Below, piece by piece: positions 28,413 to 36,458 of a stretch of 64,000 bases of DNA; position 1 is the stretch's first letter, and each line of letters begins with the position of its first letter. A program made the position numbers and the translations under genes. This stretch comes from Saccharothrix violaceirubra (lineage in GTDB: Bacteria; Actinomycetota; Actinomycetes; Mycobacteriales; Pseudonocardiaceae), in contig NZ_JACHJS010000001.1 of the NCBI RefSeq assembly GCF_014203755.1, forward strand, positions 2,418,001 to 2,482,000, read 5' to 3'. The notes under the pieces are model-generated. The model saw only the letters and a program-made list of their open reading frames with translations, did not search any database and was not told the origin of the DNA.

Positions 28413-28427
28413 TGAAAGCCGTATTCG
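28413..28427 (-). promoter_or_regulatory. Weak Zur/Fur-like box 3 at the MFS promoter
   Basis: TGAAAGCCGTATTCG shares GAxA...GT..TC with boxes 1 and 2. Read on the minus strand (CGAATACGGCTTTCA) it matches TGAAAATGATTTTCA at 10 of 15 positions. It lies within 15-30 bases of the MFS start, upstream of or over its -10. Weak on its own; notable because it recurs. Confidence 0.35.
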
Positions 28428-28514
28428 TTTGTACTCCCGGTGTCATCGTCGGTACGGACCGTGTGTGGCCGACGCCACCCCGTGCGCGGAACATCCGGGC
28501 GGCGGGTACGGTTG

Positions 28515-28538
28515 AGGTAGTTGCAAGCTCAACTACCT
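28515..28538 (+). promoter_or_regulatory. Perfect inverted repeat, MarR-type operator
   Basis: AGGTAGTTG and CAACTACCT are perfect 9-base arms around CAAGCT, ending 15 bases before the luciferase-like gene start. The TAGTTGC half-site is typical of MarR-family operators. No MarR gene is in the window, so the regulator is elsewhere. Confidence 0.7.
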
Positions 28539-28553
28539 GGACGAGGAGCGGTC

Positions 28554-29639
28554 ATGCAGTTCGGTGTCTTCACCGTCGGCGACGTGACGCCCGACCCCAC
28601 CACGGGGCGGACGCCGACCGAGGCCGAGCGCATCAAGGCCATGGTCACGATCGCGCTCAAGGCCGAAGAGGTCGGCCTGGACGTGTTCGCGACCGGCGAG
28701 CACCACAACCCGCCGTTCGTGCCGTCGTCGCCGACCACCATGCTCGGCTACATCGCGGCCCGCACCGAGCGGCTGATCCTCTCCACCTCGACCACGCTGA
28801 TCACCACCAACGACCCGGTGAAGATCGCCGAGGACTACGCGATGCTCCAGCACCTCGCGGACGGTCGGGTGGACCTCGTGCTGGGTCGTGGGAACACAGG
28901 CCCGGTATATCCGTGGTTCGGCTTCGACATCCGTGACGGCATCTCGCTTGCCGTCGAGCACTACGCGCTCCTGCACCGCTTGTGGCGCGAAGACGTGGTC
29001 GACTGGGAAGGCCGGCACCGCACGCCGCTCCAGGGCTTCACGTCCACGCCGCGCCCGCTCGACGCCGTGCCGCCGTTCGTCTGGCACGGCTCGATCCGCA
29101 GCCCGGAGATCGCCGAGCAGGCCGCGTACTACGGCGACGGCTTCTTCGCCAACAACATCTTCTGGCCCAAGGAGCACTACCAGCGGCTGATCAGCCTGTA
29201 CCGGGAGCGGTTCGAGCACTACGGCCACGGCGCCGCGCACCAGGCGTTCGTCGGGCTCGGCGGGCAGTTCTTCATGCGCCGCAACTCGCAGGACGCGGTG
29301 CGCGAGTTCCGCCCGTACTTCGACAACGCGCCCGTGTACGGCCACGGCCCGTCGTTGGAGGACTTCACCGCGCAGACGCCGCTGACCGTGGGCAGCCCGC
29401 GGGAGGTCGTGGAGAAGACGCTGACCTTCCGCGAGCACTTCGGCCACTACCAGCGGCAGCTTTTCCTCCTCGACCACGCCGGGCTGCCGCTCAAGACCGT
29501 GCTGGAGCAGCTCGACCTGCTCGGCGAGATCCTGCCCGACCTGCGGCGCGGGTTCGCCGAGGGCCGACCGGCCGACGTGCCCGAGGCGCCGACCCACGCG
29601 AGCCTGCTCGCGTCCGCGACGAAGGAGACCGTGCGATGA
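28554..29639 (+). CDS. LLM-class flavin-dependent monooxygenase (CE1758-type)
   Basis: A 361-residue luciferase-like TIM-barrel flavoenzyme. Family landmarks are ALKAEEVGLDVFATGEHHNPPF, LILSTSTTLITTNDPVKIAEDYAMLQHLADGRVDLVLGRGNTG and FVWHGSIRSPEIAEQAAYYGDGFFANNI. It resembles the CE1758 subgroup, whose genes lie beside a dedicated FMN reductase, and exactly that arrangement follows here with an ATGA overlap. ATG 28554 has GAGGAG upstream. The substrate of this pair is not known; oxidative-stress or xenobiotic handling is often guessed. Confidence 0.88.
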   Translation: MQFGVFTVGDVTPDPTTGRTPTEAERIKAMVTIALKAEEVGLDVFATGEHHNPPFVPSSPTTMLGYIAARTERLILSTSTTLITTNDPVKIAEDYAMLQHLADGRVDLVLGRGNTGPVYPWFGFDIRDGISLAVEHYALLHRLWREDVVDWEGRHRTPLQGFTSTPRPLDAVPPFVWHGSIRSPEIAEQAAYYGDGFFANNIFWPKEHYQRLISLYRERFEHYGHGAAHQAFVGLGGQFFMRRNSQDAVREFRPYFDNAPVYGHGPSLEDFTAQTPLTVGSPREVVEKTLTFREHFGHYQRQLFLLDHAGLPLKTVLEQLDLLGEILPDLRRGFAEGRPADVPEAPTHASLLASATKETVR

Positions 29640-30211
29640 CGCCGAGACTCGCGATCGTGTCGGCGGGCCTGTCCGACCCGTCGTCCTCGCACCTGCTCGC
29701 GTCCCGGCTGGGCGACGCGGTCGCCGCCGTGCTGCCGGTCGCGACCACGACCGTGCACCTGCGCGACCACGCCCGCGACATCGCGGACAACCTGGTCACC
29801 GGGTTCCCGAGCGCCCGGCTGGCGGCGGCGGTCGCGGACGTGACCGGCGCGGACGGGCTGGTGGTCGTCACGCCGACGTTCAACGCCTCCTACAGCGGGC
29901 TGTTCAAGTCGTTCGTGGACGTGCTCGAGCCGGAGTCGTTGGCGGGCAGGCCCGTGCTGATCGGGGCGACCGGCGGCACCGAGCGGCACTCGCTCGTGCT
30001 CGACCACGCGTTGCGCCCGCTGTTCGCCTACCTGCGGGCCGTGGTCGTGCCGACCGGCGTCTACGCGGCGTCGTCGGACTGGGGCAGCGCGCACGGGCTG
30101 TCCGGGCGGATCGACCGGGCGGCGGGCGAACTGGCCGCGCTGCTGGGCGGTCCGGCCCTCGCCCGGCCCGGCGAGCGGTTCGTGCCGTTCGAGGAGCTGC
30201 TCGGGGGCTAG
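29636..30211 (+). CDS. NADPH-dependent FMN reductase (CE1759-type)
   Basis: A 191-residue flavodoxin-like reductase that would supply reduced FMN to the preceding monooxygenase. Motifs: RLAIVSAGLSDPSSSHLLASRL at the N-terminal phosphate loop, DGLVVVTPTFNASYSGLFKSFVD and GRPVLIGATGGTERHS. The start overlaps the previous stop, so the two are translationally coupled. The family assignment comes from the pairing and the motif set. Confidence 0.88.
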   Translation: MTPRLAIVSAGLSDPSSSHLLASRLGDAVAAVLPVATTTVHLRDHARDIADNLVTGFPSARLAAAVADVTGADGLVVVTPTFNASYSGLFKSFVDVLEPESLAGRPVLIGATGGTERHSLVLDHALRPLFAYLRAVVVPTGVYAASSDWGSAHGLSGRIDRAAGELAALLGGPALARPGERFVPFEELLGG

Positions 30212-30257
30212 GAAATCGAGCGGCGTCGAAGGGGTCGGCGTGCCTAGGGTGGCGGTC

Positions 30258-30965
30258 ATGACGACCGCCACCCTCGACGTCTCCGCCCGCAACACCGCCT
30301 CGTTCTGGGAGGCGCTCGCGTGGGCGCGGGGTGGCGAGGTCGTGCGGCGGCCGGGGTTCGCGGCCACCTCGTGGTCGGGGCTGTCGCGGATCGTCGTCCT
30401 GCGACCCGAGCTGTCCCCGGACGACCGCGCCGAGTTGGAACGACTGCTCGCCGCCGCCGAGGGTGCCGTGCGGGTGCAGGACGTCTACCGCACGCTCGAC
30501 CTCTCGGACCTGGGCTACGAGTCGCGGTCGTTGCCGTTGATGGTGCGTGACCCCGCGCCGCTGCCCACGCCGTCGGTGGAGATCACCCGCGTGGCCACGG
30601 CCGCCGACCTCGCGGTCGCCGAACGGGTGATCATCGAGGGCTTCCCGGTCCCGGAGCGGCCCGGTCTGCTGCTGCCGGGGCCGTTGCTGGAAAGGCCGGA
30701 CGTGGACGTGCTGATCGCGTGGCGCGACGGGGAGGCGGCGGGTGCGTGCTTCGTCGTCGACGACGGCGTCGCCGGGCTGTACTGGATGACGACCTCGCCC
30801 GCGCACCGGTCGCGCGGCGTGGGCCGGGCGTTGATGTACGCCGTGCTCGACCGGCCCGCACCGGTCGTGCTCACCGCGTCGAAAGCGGGTCGTCCGCTCT
30901 ACGAGTCACTCGGCTTCCGCACGGTCGGAGATGCCGCGTGGTGGGGTGACGAACCCGTCGCATAG
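30258..30965 (+). CDS. GNAT-family N-acetyltransferase
   Basis: A 235-residue protein with an unassigned N-terminal half of 105 residues and a C-terminal GNAT fold: EITRVATAADLAVAERVIIEGFP, DVLIAWRDGEAAGACFVVDDGVAGLYWMTTSPAHRSRGVGRALM (acetyl-CoA-binding R-x-x-G-x-G/A), and AGRPLYESLGFRTV. ATG 30258 is preferred over an upstream GTG. Substrate unknown. It stands alone between the FMN reductase gene and hisG. Confidence 0.8.
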   Translation: MTTATLDVSARNTASFWEALAWARGGEVVRRPGFAATSWSGLSRIVVLRPELSPDDRAELERLLAAAEGAVRVQDVYRTLDLSDLGYESRSLPLMVRDPAPLPTPSVEITRVATAADLAVAERVIIEGFPVPERPGLLLPGPLLERPDVDVLIAWRDGEAAGACFVVDDGVAGLYWMTTSPAHRSRGVGRALMYAVLDRPAPVVLTASKAGRPLYESLGFRTVGDAAWWGDEPVA

Positions 30966-31134
30966 GGCTATTCCGGCCTTTTGTCCAATCAAATGGATCG
31001 ACCATTGGGCGGGCCGCGCGATTGCGGAATGGTATTGGGTTCACCCGTACGTCACCCGATGGTCGGTTCCACGCTGTGGGACGTGACTACCCCCTGGTCA
31101 GGGTGCCCGTCCGGGGTGTGGGAGACTCACCGCC

Positions 31135-31998
31135 ATGGCTCCTCTTCGCTTCGCCCTGCCCAACAAGGGCTCATTGAGTGCTCCCGCGGCGCAAATGCTG
31201 GCCGAAGCGGGGTACCGGGTCCATCGGTCGGGTCGGGAACTGATCGTCGCGGACCCCGCCAATGACGTCCAGTTCTTTTTCCTCCGTCCGCGTGACATCG
31301 CCGTGTACGTCGGAGAAGGGTCTTTGGACGTCGGCATCACCGGGCGTGATCTGCTGCATGATTCCGTCGTTTCCGCGAAGGAGATCCTCCCGCTCGGTTT
31401 CGGGCGCGCGTCGTTCTACTACGCGTCCAAGCCCGGCGAGATCAGCGGTCTGGCCGAGCTGGAGGGGCGACGCGTCGCGACCAGCTACCCGAACCTGGTC
31501 GACGCGCACCTGGCCGAGGTGGGCGTCAAGGCGCACCTGGTGCGGCTGGACGGTGCCGTGGAGACCGCCGTCGAACTCGGCGTGGCCGACGCGATCGCGG
31601 ACGTGGTGGAAACCGGCATCACGCTGAAGACCTCGGGGCTGGAGACGTTCGGCAAGCCGATACTGAAGTCGGAGGCGGTGCTCATCCAGTCCGAGCGGGT
31701 CACCGAGGGGTCGGACGCCGCGGCGGCGGTCGAGATCCTGCACCGGCGGCTCCAGGGCGTGCTGATCGCCCGGCGCTACGTGATCCTCGACTTCGACTGC
31801 CCGGTCAGCGCGCAGGAGGAGGCGTTCCGGCTCGTGCCCGGCATCGAGTCGCCGACCGTGTCGCCGCTGGCCCGCGAGGGCTGGGTCGCGGTGCGGTCGC
31901 TCGTGCCGCGCGACGAGGCCCCGTTCGTGATGGACGAGCTGTGGCGCGTGGGCGCCCGCGCGATCCTGGTCAGCTCGCTGGACACCTGCCGCATCTGA
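31135..31998 (+). CDS. hisG: ATP phosphoribosyltransferase HisG (long form)
   Basis: The first enzyme of histidine synthesis joins ATP and PRPP. The 287-residue length and the C-terminal ACT-like region (ARYVILDFDCP-type segment, WVAVRSLVPRDEAPFVMDELWRVGARAILVSSLDTCRI) identify the long hexameric, histidine-inhibited form. The N-terminus LRFALPNKGSLSAPAAQMLAEAGY and the FFFLRPRDIAVYVGEGSLDVGITGRDL segment closely resemble mycobacterial HisG. ATG 31135 has GGGAG upstream. In actinobacteria hisE usually sits just before hisG; here no hisE is adjacent, and a GNAT gene takes that place. Confidence 0.95.
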   Translation: MAPLRFALPNKGSLSAPAAQMLAEAGYRVHRSGRELIVADPANDVQFFFLRPRDIAVYVGEGSLDVGITGRDLLHDSVVSAKEILPLGFGRASFYYASKPGEISGLAELEGRRVATSYPNLVDAHLAEVGVKAHLVRLDGAVETAVELGVADAIADVVETGITLKTSGLETFGKPILKSEAVLIQSERVTEGSDAAAAVEILHRRLQGVLIARRYVILDFDCPVSAQEEAFRLVPGIESPTVSPLAREGWVAVRSLVPRDEAPFVMDELWRVGARAILVSSLDTCRI

Positions 31999-32013
31999 CC
32001 CGTTCTCGCAGGC

Positions 32014-32048
32014 AGGCCGGTCGGACCTCGGTCCGGCCGGCCTTTCTT
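32014..32048 (+). terminator. Rho-independent terminator after hisG
   Basis: GGCCGGTCGGACC and GGTCCGGCCGGCC form a long stem around TC, followed by TTTCTTG, about 15 bases after the hisG stop. It is among the few in this window with a T-run. Confidence 0.85.
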
Positions 32049-32058
32049 GTCCCGATCG

Positions 32059-32100
32059 TATGCGTATGAGGTACGCTAATTTGCGTAGTAGATACGCATA
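32059..32100 (+). promoter_or_regulatory. Nested inverted repeats at the DrrAB-like promoter
   Basis: Outer arms TATGCGTAT (32059-32067) and ATACGCATA (32092-32100) are perfect; inner arms TACGC (32072-32076) and GCGTA (32083-32087) lie between. The ATPase gene begins 12 bases later behind GGAGG. Four ACGCA/TGCGT half-sites suggest cooperative binding by two repressor dimers (TetR or PadR type). No such regulator gene is next to it. Confidence 0.7.
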
Positions 32101-32111
32101 GGAGGTTCGAC

Positions 32112-33035
32112 GTGATCGTCGAAGTGCGGGGCCTGCGCAAGGCGTACGGCCCGAAGTCGGTGCTCGCGGGCATCGACCTGGACGTCGCGGAAGGGACGGT
32201 GTTCGCCCTGCTCGGCCCCAACGGCGCGGGCAAGACGACCACCGTGCGCATCCTGTCCACCCTGGTCCGGCCCGACGCGGGCACGGTGCGCGTGGCCGGC
32301 CACGACGTCGTGCGCGACCCGGTCGCCGTGCGCCGGTCGATCAGCCTCACCGGCCAGTACGCCGCCGTCGACGACGGCCAGACCGCGCGCGAGAACCTGT
32401 TCGTCGTCGGCCGCCTGCTGCACCTGGGCCGGTCCGCCGCCCGGCACCGGGCCGCCGAACTGCTCGCCCGGTTCGACCTGCTCGACGCCGCCGACCGGCG
32501 CGTGGGCACCTACTCGGGCGGCATGCGGCGGCGGCTCGACCTGGCCATGGGACTGGTCGGCCGGCCGCGCGTGGTGTTCCTCGACGAACCGACCACGGGT
32601 CTGGACCCGACCGGCCGCACGACCATGTGGGCCGCCGTGCGCGAACTCGTCGCCACCGGCACCACGATCGTCCTCACCACCCAGTACCTGGAGGAGGCGG
32701 ACCGGCTCGCGGACCGGATCTCGGTCGTCGACGGCGGCGTGGTCGTCGCGGCCGGCACCGCCGACGAACTCAAGGCCCGGGTCGGCGGCGACCGCCTCGA
32801 CCTGGAGTTCGCCGACCCGCACACCCGCGACGCCGCCCGCCGCGTGCTCGGCGGCCGACCCGACCCCGACCGGCCCGCCCTCGGCCTGCTCTCCGACGGC
32901 AGCGCCGGCCACCTGCACCACGTGCTGGACACCTTGCGCGCCAACGCGATCGACCCGGTGCGCGTGACCTCCCACCGCCCGACCCTCGACGACGTGTTCC
33001 GCGCCGTCACCACGCGAGAGGAAGTGGCCGCGTGA
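32112..33035 (+). CDS. DrrA-type ABC exporter ATPase
   Basis: A 307-residue ATPase of the daunorubicin-resistance type. Walker A is LLGPNGAGKTTTVR, the signature is YSGGMRRRLDLAMGLVGRP and Walker B is VVFLDEPTTGLDP, followed by QYLEEADRLADRI. The C-terminal 90 residues form the DrrA-specific domain. GTG 32112 has GGAGG 5 bases upstream. With the next gene it makes an ABC-2 exporter for a drug-like compound. Its operator is described at 32059-32100. Confidence 0.92.
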   Translation: MIVEVRGLRKAYGPKSVLAGIDLDVAEGTVFALLGPNGAGKTTTVRILSTLVRPDAGTVRVAGHDVVRDPVAVRRSISLTGQYAAVDDGQTARENLFVVGRLLHLGRSAARHRAAELLARFDLLDAADRRVGTYSGGMRRRLDLAMGLVGRPRVVFLDEPTTGLDPTGRTTMWAAVRELVATGTTIVLTTQYLEEADRLADRISVVDGGVVVAAGTADELKARVGGDRLDLEFADPHTRDAARRVLGGRPDPDRPALGLLSDGSAGHLHHVLDTLRANAIDPVRVTSHRPTLDDVFRAVTTREEVAA

Positions 33036-33793
33036 GCCACGCGCTGACCGAGTCGGCCACGATGGTCGGCCGCGGCATCCGGCTGAGCCGGCGCAACGTC
33101 GACACGCTCGTCATGGCCCTGATGCTGCCGCTGGTCATGATGGCGCTGTTCGTCTACGTGTTCGGCGGCGCCATCGCCGCCGACGGCCGGTACATCGACT
33201 ACGTCGTGCCGGGGATCATCCTGCTGTGCGTGGGTTTCGGCGCGTCGTCCACGGCGTTGTCCGTCGTGGACGACCTGCGCGGCGGCATGATCGACCGGTT
33301 GCGGTCCATGCCGATCCACGCGTTCGCCGTGCTGACCGGGCACGTGGTGGCCAGCGTGGTGCGCAACGCGTTGGCGACCACGATCGTCGTGCTCGCCGCG
33401 GTGGCCATGGGGTTCCGGCCGTCGGCGACCCCGCTGGAGTGGCTCGCGGTCGCCGGTCTGCTGCTGCTCTACGTGGCGGCGATCTCGTGGCTGGCGGCGG
33501 CGATGGGCGTCGTGGCGAAGACGCCGGAAGCGGCCGGTGCGCTCAACTTCCTGATGCTGTTCCTGCCGTACCTGAGCAGCGCGTTCGTGCCGACCGACAC
33601 GATGCCCGCCGTACTGCGGGCGATCAGCGAGAACCAGCCCGTGACGCCGTTGATCGAGACCGTGCGCGGACTGCTGACCGGCACGGCGATCGGATCGCAC
33701 GGCGTCATCGCCTTGGCATGGTCGGCGGGGTTGTTGATCGCGTCGACCACGGTGGCGGTCATGCTGTACCGGCGGAAGGTCGACGGCGGGTGA
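33032..33793 (+). CDS. DrrB-type ABC-2 exporter permease
   Basis: A 253-residue ABC-2 membrane protein with six hydrophobic segments: LVMALMLPLVMMALFVYVFGG, DYVVPGIILLCVGFGASSTALSV and others, then FLPYLSSAFVPTDTMPAVLRAISENQPVTPLIETVRGLL, a typical DrrB stretch. GTG overlaps the ATPase stop. The cargo is unknown; the operator arrangement suggests inducible efflux. Confidence 0.9.
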   Translation: MSHALTESATMVGRGIRLSRRNVDTLVMALMLPLVMMALFVYVFGGAIAADGRYIDYVVPGIILLCVGFGASSTALSVVDDLRGGMIDRLRSMPIHAFAVLTGHVVASVVRNALATTIVVLAAVAMGFRPSATPLEWLAVAGLLLLYVAAISWLAAAMGVVAKTPEAAGALNFLMLFLPYLSSAFVPTDTMPAVLRAISENQPVTPLIETVRGLLTGTAIGSHGVIALAWSAGLLIASTTVAVMLYRRKVDGG

Positions 33794-33860
33794 GTCCGGC
33801 CCCGCCGATCGCGACCCGGATCCGGTCCGCGCACGTCGACACGCACCACCGTGCGCTCCT

Positions 33861-35333
33861 TCAGGGGTCCCGGGTCAGCAGGTCCTTGCCCACCAGTCGG
33901 CCGTCGGCGAAGCACACCCGGTACAGGTCGAGACGGCGGCCGTCGAACGGGTTCGGGTGCGTGCTGTAGTACGAGCACGTCCAGTCCGGCGGCGGTGCCT
34001 CGACCGGCGGGCCGTCCACGCGGGTCCGGTCGGGCAGCAGGGGGAGGACGTCGGCCTGGGCCGCGCCCACCCGCAGCCGGTCGTAGACGGCGGGGCGAAG
34101 GGTGGACGTGACCGCGTCGAAGACCATGTAGCCCAGCGCGAGCACGGCCGCGCCACCCACCACGGCGACCGTGACCAGCGTGACGTGCCGCGCACTGTGC
34201 CGGACCCGGGTGGCCGCGCTCGACCGGGTGGGTTCGGTGGCGACGGGGCGCTCGGGCAGGTGCGCGTGGACCGCGAAACCCTCGCCCTGCGGACCCGCGT
34301 CGAACCGGCCCCCGACGAGCGAGACGCGTTCGGTGAGGCCGACCAGTCCCAGCCGGCTGCCGGTGTGCGTCGGCTTCGCCGCCGGCGGACCGTTGGCGAC
34401 GACGAGCGTGATGCCGTCGTCGCGGGTGAGCGTGATCCGCACCTTCGAACCGGGGGCGTGCTTCATCGCGTTGGTGAGCGACTCGGCGAGGACCCGGTGC
34501 ACGGTGCGGTCGATGACCGGGTCGACGCCGGCGAGATCGGCGGTGTCGGCGTCGACGTCGAGACCGGTGGCGCGGGCGGCGTCGACGACCGCCTGGACGG
34601 ACTCGTCCGGGCTCCGGGACTCGGGACCGCGCAGGAGGCGCACGGTGTCGGCCAGGCGTTCGGCCGCGGCCGTGACCCCGGCCCGGGCCTCGTGGGCGGC
34701 GCGACGCTGGTCGTCGGGGAGGGTGGGGGAGACCTCCAACGCGCCGACGAGCAGCGCGGCGCGGGCGAGTTCGTGGCCGACCAGGTCGTGCATCTCGGCG
34801 GCGAGCCGGGCGCGTTCGCGGTCACGGGCGCGGACCACGTCGCGTTCGAGCCGCTCGGCCCGGTCCCAGCCGGCCTCGACCATGGCCGCGAACAGCCGGC
34901 GGTGCCGGCCGAACGCCCAGGGCACCGCGCCCGCCACCGCGATGCCCGCGAGCGTGAGGACGACGGTGTCCGGGGTTCCGGTGACCACCGCGCCCGCGAT
35001 CGCGCCGACCAGACCGGAGCCGACGAGGGCCACGACGGCGGCGCGGGCGTGCCCGACGTGGCGGCCGGCGACGTAGGCGGTGAGCACGAGCGCGGGGGAG
35101 AGCGCGGCGAGCGGAACGGAGTTGTCGGAGCCCAGGCGCGACAGGACGCCCACCTGCCACGCGGCGGCGGCGAGCACGATCCCGGCGGGGTGGCGTCGTG
35201 CGGCGACCAGGGCGACGGCCACGGCCGTCCCGTACCCGACCACCTCCACGACCGAGAACCGGTCGACCCAGGAGGTCACGCCGGCCCACAGGACGGGCAG
35301 CAGCGCGCAGACCAGGCGGATCGCGGTGGTCAT
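33861..35333 (-). CDS. NarL-type sensor histidine kinase with an added C-terminal membrane-anchored domain
   Basis: A 490-residue kinase. Residues 1-160 hold five or six membrane helices. The HisKA_3 dimerisation region is RERARLAAEMHDLVGHELARAALLVGALE (phospho-acceptor His in MHDLVGHE), and the ATPase domain shows VLAESLTNAMKHAPGSKVRI and GSRLGLVGLTERVSLVGGRF. After the kinase core comes an extra transmembrane helix (VTVAVVGGAAVLALGYMVF) and an outside domain of about 80 residues with two Cys (WTCSYYST, YRVCFADG). Such a tail is unusual. No response regulator is adjacent, so it is an orphan here. The start overlaps the stop of the PAP2 gene. Confidence 0.8.
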   Translation of the reverse strand: MTTAIRLVCALLPVLWAGVTSWVDRFSVVEVVGYGTAVAVALVAARRHPAGIVLAAAAWQVGVLSRLGSDNSVPLAALSPALVLTAYVAGRHVGHARAAVVALVGSGLVGAIAGAVVTGTPDTVVLTLAGIAVAGAVPWAFGRHRRLFAAMVEAGWDRAERLERDVVRARDRERARLAAEMHDLVGHELARAALLVGALEVSPTLPDDQRRAAHEARAGVTAAAERLADTVRLLRGPESRSPDESVQAVVDAARATGLDVDADTADLAGVDPVIDRTVHRVLAESLTNAMKHAPGSKVRITLTRDDGITLVVANGPPAAKPTHTGSRLGLVGLTERVSLVGGRFDAGPQGEGFAVHAHLPERPVATEPTRSSAATRVRHSARHVTLVTVAVVGGAAVLALGYMVFDAVTSTLRPAVYDRLRVGAAQADVLPLLPDRTRVDGPPVEAPPPDWTCSYYSTHPNPFDGRRLDLYRVCFADGRLVGKDLLTRDP

Positions 35334-35920
35334 CGGGGTCCGGCTCCGAGCAGCGTCCTGCCCGGCGTGCCGGACCGCAGTCGGGCGACCACCGGCGCGG
35401 CCCGCCGGGCGGCCATCGGGAGGAAGGTCACGACCAGAGCGCCCAGGAGCAGACCGGCGGCCACGTCGTGCGGGTAGTGCACGCCCACGAAGACGCGCGA
35501 CGCGGCCGTGAACACGGCACACGCCAACGCGATCCGGCGCAGCACGCGTCCGGCGACGAGCGCCAAGGCGACGGCGGCCGAGCCCGCGATCACCGAATGG
35601 CTACTGGGGAACGACCAGTCGTCCGGCGCCGGGCACGGTGCGATGCCCGCGGTGGTGTGGCAAGGGCGTTCCTCCCGGAACAGCAGCTTGATCACCTCGC
35701 CGACCAGGCCGGCGACCACGGTGGCGGCCGGTGCGAGCAGTGCCTTGGCCATCCGTTCGGCACCGGCCGTGCGGGCACGCCACCAGGACACGAGGAACAG
35801 GACGGCGAAGACGCCGAGGACGGCGTCGGTGGCGATCACGCCGAACGTCCGGACGAAGGGCGGGCTGTCCGTGGCCACGCCGACCACGAACAGGAAGAGC
35901 CCGAGGTGGGGATCGACCAT
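35330..35920 (-). CDS. PAP2-superfamily membrane phosphatase
   Basis: A 196-residue membrane phosphatase for lipid phosphates or undecaprenyl pyrophosphate. The three family motifs are present: KLLFREERP (KX6RP), PSSHS and SRVFVGVHYPHDV (SRX5HX3D). Five to six helices flank them. The gene is transcribed directly before the histidine kinase with an ATGA overlap, so the pair may sense and respond to envelope lipid stress. That link is inferred. Confidence 0.9.
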   Translation of the reverse strand: MVDPHLGLFLFVVGVATDSPPFVRTFGVIATDAVLGVFAVLFLVSWWRARTAGAERMAKALLAPAATVVAGLVGEVIKLLFREERPCHTTAGIAPCPAPDDWSFPSSHSVIAGSAAVALALVAGRVLRRIALACAVFTAASRVFVGVHYPHDVAAGLLLGALVVTFLPMAARRAAPVVARLRSGTPGRTLLGAGPR

Positions 35921-36458
35921 GTCGTCGAGGTTACGAAGATCGCGCGGCCGGCGTCGGCCACCACCCGGACCCGACTGTCGTCAGGGGTCGGTACCTGCCT
36001 GGAGGACGCGCGGATCGAACGCGCGCCGGGACGTCCGCCCGGACCACGGATTAATCATCCGGTGCCTTGCCTGCTCGGCCAGTCCTCCGGCTTTCGAGTA
36101 TGTCGACCCGTTGTCGGTCGTAATCATTTCCCTGAAATGGCGTAGAAAATCGAAGCCGCCCTGACCGGACTACCGGTGGGCGGCTCCCTGGTGGTTGTGA
36201 CCTGCGAGGATCACGGCGAGGAGCCTGGTGTGCGAAAGTCGTGCCGACCCAATTTCGGGAGCGGCGCAAGGAGTTGGATCCCCGCGGTCCGGCGTCCGTG
36301 CCCCATGGCTTCTCCCCAAGTCGGTGTTCCCCTTCATCATTCCGTACGGGGGCCGGCCGGTCAATCATTTTGGGATTCCGTATCGGACCGCGGTCCGACC
36401 CCGGGTTTCGGACTCCGGTCCGATCCCCCGGCCCGCCTCCCGGACCAGACTTCCCCTC
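35921..36458. other. Divergent intergenic region, no gene
   Basis: The 538 bases between the PAP2 start and the 254-residue membrane protein have no credible coding frame; codon use and third-base GC are irregular. The right third holds two tandem palindromes (described separately). The middle, 36050-36150, is comparatively AT-rich (TTAATCATC; GTAATCATTTCCC) and may hold promoters. I see no RNA gene. Confidence 0.5.
36383..36423 (+). promoter_or_regulatory. Two tandem 16-base palindromes before the membrane-protein gene
   Basis: TCGGACCGCGGTCCGA (36383-36398) is a perfect palindrome; TCGGACTCCGGTCCGA (36408-36423) is a near-perfect copy 25 bases downstream, so both face one side of the helix only roughly. 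The gene start is 36 bases further. This looks like a paired dimeric operator. No regulator gene is adjacent. Confidence 0.7.
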
